Assembly: GCF_029626235.1 (NCBI RefSeq)
Contig: NZ_JARUBO010000005.1
Span: forward strand, 2,822,501-2,886,500
From: Micromonospora sp. WMMD1120
GTDB taxonomy: Bacteria; Actinomycetota; Actinomycetes; Mycobacteriales; Micromonosporaceae
Direction: 5' to 3'
Length of the DNA: 64,000 bases
The notes under the pieces were generated by a model. It was given only the letters and a program-made list of their open reading frames with translations, ran no database searches and was not told the origin of the DNA. Positions 61,642 to 64,000 of the stretch are shown here, one piece after another. The position numbers and the translations under genes are program-made. Numbering within the stretch: position 1 is the first letter of the stretch; every line of letters begins with the position of its first letter.

Positions 61642-63173
61642 CAACGCCGTTGCGTTTAGCGCTGTGAGCGGGAGGCAAGTCCTTTCTCGAAGACTGTGAT
61701 GTCGGCGTGGAAGCTGTAGGTCTGTGCGGTTGGGGGGTGTTGTCGCGTGTTCGGGCCGTACTTGCTGGTCGGGTTCTTGCGGGTGCGGGCTTTGACGCGG
61801 GGGCGGCGCTGTGTGGGTAGGAGGTTGGCCAGCGCGGCCTGGCCTATCGCGCCGAGGAGATCGGCGGGGCCGTCGGGGTGGATCGCGCTGGCGGTGGTGA
61901 TCGTGTTGACGGCGGTGTCGATGAGGATGGTGAAGCTGAGCCGGTCCATGTCCAGGCCCGGTTGGGTTGACGCGGCGTCTGCGGCGGCGCGGATGAGGGC
62001 TTGGTAGGTGGTGAGGAGGGCATATACCTCTTGCTCGATGCCGGGGATGCTGTGAGAGCGCAGGACGCGGCCGTTGAGCATGGTGGCTTTGATCGAGTAG
62101 TAGGTGGTCTCGGCCTGCCAGCGTTCGTGGTAGAGGTTGATGAGTTCTCGGGCGGGGTAGCGGGCGTGATCGGTCAGGCTGGTGATCAGGCGCCACTGCT
62201 CGCGGCGCACCGTGCCGTCGGCCAGGGTGATGGTGACCTGCGCTTCGATGACTCGTATCAGGATGAGGGCGGGTAGGGTGCCGTAGCCGATGCGGGTCAG
62301 GTAGGAGCCATCGGGCAGGCGTTGCGCGATGGTCGGGCGGCGGCAGGCGGTGGAGCGGACGAGGAACTGCGCGCCGGTGGCGGCCACGTCGTGCAGGAAT
62401 CGCGCGGCGTCGAAGCCGGCGTCGGCCAGCAGCAGCATCGCGCGGTCCAGTGCGCCTACCAGGCGGTGGGCATAGGGCAGTTCGCCTCCTGCATCGGGGC
62501 CGAAGTCCGCGGCGAGCAGGGCGCGGGTCCCGCACTCGATCACCACGAGCAGTCGCAGCAGCGGGTAGCCGAACTCCCGCCGGTCTCCTACCCGTTTGCG
62601 GTAGCGCCAGGTGACCTGTTCCCGGTCGGGCACGTGCAGGTGAGTGCCGTCGATGGCTACGGTGCGCAGGCCCCGGTAGAACACGCCGGGCTGGCTGGGC
62701 AGGCCGACGACACCAGCCAACGTCTCGAACAGCCGCCGTAGCGGCGCCGCTCCGATCCGGCGGCGGGCGCGGGCAAGTGAGGAGACGCTCGGGCGCGTCA
62801 GGCGCAGGTCCGTCAGGGCGGCGGTCAGCTTCCCCCAGGTCGCCAGATAGGAACAGCGCTCGAACAGAGCGAGCGCGAGGACGAAATACACCACGACCCG
62901 AGACGGCAGCAGCCGCAGCCGCTTCTCCCGTGTCCCGGTCTCCTCCAACACCGCGTCTACCAGGTCAAAATCGATGATCTGCGTCAACTCACCCAGATGA
63001 CCGGGCGCGTACACACCCCCGGCCACCCCGAACGACCGGCTGATGACAGACTTCTCCTGCAACGGGACTCCTGACAACGATCACCTTGCTCGACACAAGC
63101 TGATCTATCAGAAGTCCCGTTCGCGTCTTCAAAGCCTTGACTCAAGCCCCGATCGCCAAACGCAACGGCGTTG
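61642..63173 (-). mobile_element. IS4-family insertion sequence, complete
   Basis: A 1532-bp element bounded by 20-bp inverted repeats: left CAACGCCGTTGCGTTTAGCG (61642-61661) and right CGCCAAACGCAACGGCGTTG (63154-63173), which differ at one base. Identical 10-bp direct repeats ACATCAATGA flank it, so it inserted recently enough to keep its target duplication. One transposase gene fills nearly the whole element. Duplication of about 10 bp is typical of IS4-type elements. Confidence 0.92.
61656..63077 (-). CDS. IS4-family DDE transposase
   Basis: A 473-residue transposase with N-terminal domain and a split DDE domain. Likely catalytic residues lie in AIDGTHLHVPD (first Asp), LLADAGFDAARF (second Asp) and YHERWQAETTYYSIK, the Y-x2-R-x3-E-x6-K-type signature of IS4 elements, with the catalytic Glu. 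The frame is intact, so the element may be active. Its stop codon lies inside the left inverted repeat. Confidence 0.92.
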   Translation of the reverse strand: MSGVPLQEKSVISRSFGVAGGVYAPGHLGELTQIIDFDLVDAVLEETGTREKRLRLLPSRVVVYFVLALALFERCSYLATWGKLTAALTDLRLTRPSVSSLARARRRIGAAPLRRLFETLAGVVGLPSQPGVFYRGLRTVAIDGTHLHVPDREQVTWRYRKRVGDRREFGYPLLRLLVVIECGTRALLAADFGPDAGGELPYAHRLVGALDRAMLLLADAGFDAARFLHDVAATGAQFLVRSTACRRPTIAQRLPDGSYLTRIGYGTLPALILIRVIEAQVTITLADGTVRREQWRLITSLTDHARYPARELINLYHERWQAETTYYSIKATMLNGRVLRSHSIPGIEQEVYALLTTYQALIRAAADAASTQPGLDMDRLSFTILIDTAVNTITTASAIHPDGPADLLGAIGQAALANLLPTQRRPRVKARTRKNPTSKYGPNTRQHPPTAQTYSFHADITVFEKGLASRSQR

Positions 63174-63183
63174 ACATCAATGA
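63174..63183. repeat. Target site duplication, right copy
   Basis: ACATCAATGA immediately right of the insertion sequence. Confidence 0.85.
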
Positions 63184-63225
63184 ACAAGCACGATCTTGCT
63201 CGCCTCGGCGAGGGAGCGGGGGTGG

Positions 63226-64000
63226 TCAGGAGAGGCGGGTGGCGCCGGGTGAGGGGAGGACCGTCACGGTGGTGGGGGCGGTGAAGCCGCGCTCGGCGTA
63301 CGCCGTCGTCACCGCCGCGGCCACCTCGTCGGCGCGGTCGACCTCGACCAGGGCGAGGACGCATCCGCCGAAGCCGCCGCCGGTCATCCGCGCGCCCAGC
63401 GCCCCGGCCGCCAACGCCGCCTCGACGGCGGTGTCCACCTCCGGCACGGTGATCTCGAAGTCGTCGCGCATCGAGACGTGTGAGGCGGTGAGCAGCGGCC
63501 CGATCTCGTCGACCCGTGCGGCGCGGAGCAGCGCCACGGTGTCCAGCACCCGCTGGTCCTCGGTCACCACGTGCCGGACCCGTCGCCGGGTCTCCTCGTC
63601 GTCGAGCCGGGCCAGCGCGGCGTCGAGCTGGTCGACACCGACGTCGCGCAGCGCGGCCACGCCGAGAGCACTGGCCCCGGCCTCGCAGGAGCGGCGGCGG
63701 GCAGCGTACTCCCCGTCGGCGTGCCGATGCGGCGCCCGGCTGTCGATGACCAGCACCGCCAGCCCGGGGGCCTCGAGATCGAACGGGATGTGCTCGACCG
63801 ACTCGTCCCGACAGTCCAGGAAGAGCGCGTGCCCGGCGCGGCAGCGGATCGACGCGGACTGGTCCATGATGCCGGTCGGCGCCCCGACGTAGACGTTCTC
63901 CGCCCGCTGCGCCAGCCGGGGTTGAGCTGTCGCGGGCAGCTCCAGCCCACCGAGGTCGAGCAGGGCGGCCAGCACCGCCGACTCCAGCGCCGCCGAGGAG
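63226..64000 (-). CDS. galK: Galactokinase, 3' part (5' end outside window)
   Basis: C-terminal 257 residues of a GHMP-family galactokinase that phosphorylates galactose at C1. Visible motifs: the end of the ATP loop SSAALESAVLAAL at the window edge, GAPTGIMDQSASI, and the C-terminal ARMTGGGFGGCVLALVEV. The start lies beyond 64000. The insertion sequence lies 42 bp beyond its stop, leaving the gene intact. Confidence 0.93.
   Translation of the reverse strand, partial: SSAALESAVLAALLDLGGLELPATAQPRLAQRAENVYVGAPTGIMDQSASIRCRAGHALFLDCRDESVEHIPFDLEAPGLAVLVIDSRAPHRHADGEYAARRRSCEAGASALGVAALRDVGVDQLDAALARLDDEETRRRVRHVVTEDQRVLDTVALLRAARVDEIGPLLTASHVSMRDDFEITVPEVDTAVEAALAAGALGARMTGGGFGGCVLALVEVDRADEVAAAVTTAYAERGFTAPTTVTVLPSPGATRLS

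Overview
The window is about 72% GC chromosomal DNA from an actinomycete, most likely Micromonospora or a close relative in the Micromonosporaceae. Support comes from frequent GTG starts with purine-rich ribosome binding sites, actinobacterial families (DUF6758, DUF4383, SigE-type sigma factors, SepX/GlpR, Rv2578c-like radical SAM) and two blocks with mycobacterial-type gene order: 5-FCL/FmdB beside galU-moeA(glp)-rimJ-sepX/glpR, and metG-tatD-rsmA-ispE-ABC-F. Taxonomy is inferred from gene content; no search was run.

Layout. 1-5315 is accessory: a large secreted ALF-repeat polymorphic toxin (575-4219) with a translationally coupled small gene, probably immunity (4219-4650), lies between a truncated, diverged copy of a CoA-binding-protein gene (186-443) and the intact copy (4908-5315). 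5341-8786 holds a radical SAM protein and a thiol/redox group: a DCC (DUF393) protein, a HTTM/gamma-carboxylase-like membrane protein, its coupled exported partner and thioredoxin. 9348-19831 is a run of conserved actinobacterial genes: MaoC, a TrmH/SpoU methyltransferase, DUF6758, a bacterial PH-domain membrane protein, a SigE-type sigma factor with a membrane partner, PHP, MarC, a RecB-type Fe-S nuclease, an MpaB-type oxygenase, Fur and DUF2231. 19896-29760 carries the cell-division/metabolic block ending in tRNA-Ala(CGC), with two clusters of a shared interspersed palindromic repeat. 29770-37625 is mixed and includes two decayed genes, a deaminase, a Gfo/Idh oxidoreductase, a phosphopantetheinyl transferase and a coupled pair of exported proteins, one with a von Willebrand A domain. 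37953-50405 is housekeeping: protein O-mannosyltransferase, rsmI, metG, tatD, rsmA, a Uma2-family gene, ispE and an ABC-F ATPase. 50506-53529 has tandem DUF4383 genes, a TetR regulator and an acyl-CoA desaturase with paired operators. 53844-61536 holds tRNA-Gln(TTG), glmU, prs, rplY, pth, cysQ, cysD and cysN. An intact IS4-family insertion sequence with a 10-bp target duplication follows, and galK runs off the right edge.

Functional links: glmU and galU supply nucleotide-sugar precursors; prs, pth, rplY, rsmA, rsmI and metG support nucleotide synthesis and translation; cysD/cysN/cysQ form the sulfate-activation branch; moeA(glp), rimJ and sepX/glpR keep the order known from mycobacteria, where Glp and GlpR act in cell division. 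The most interesting parts are the toxin island with its flanking duplication, the HTTM/DCC redox group, the palindromic repeat family, and several unexplained palindromes and hairpins. No CRISPR array, rRNA operon, prophage or biosynthetic gene cluster was found.
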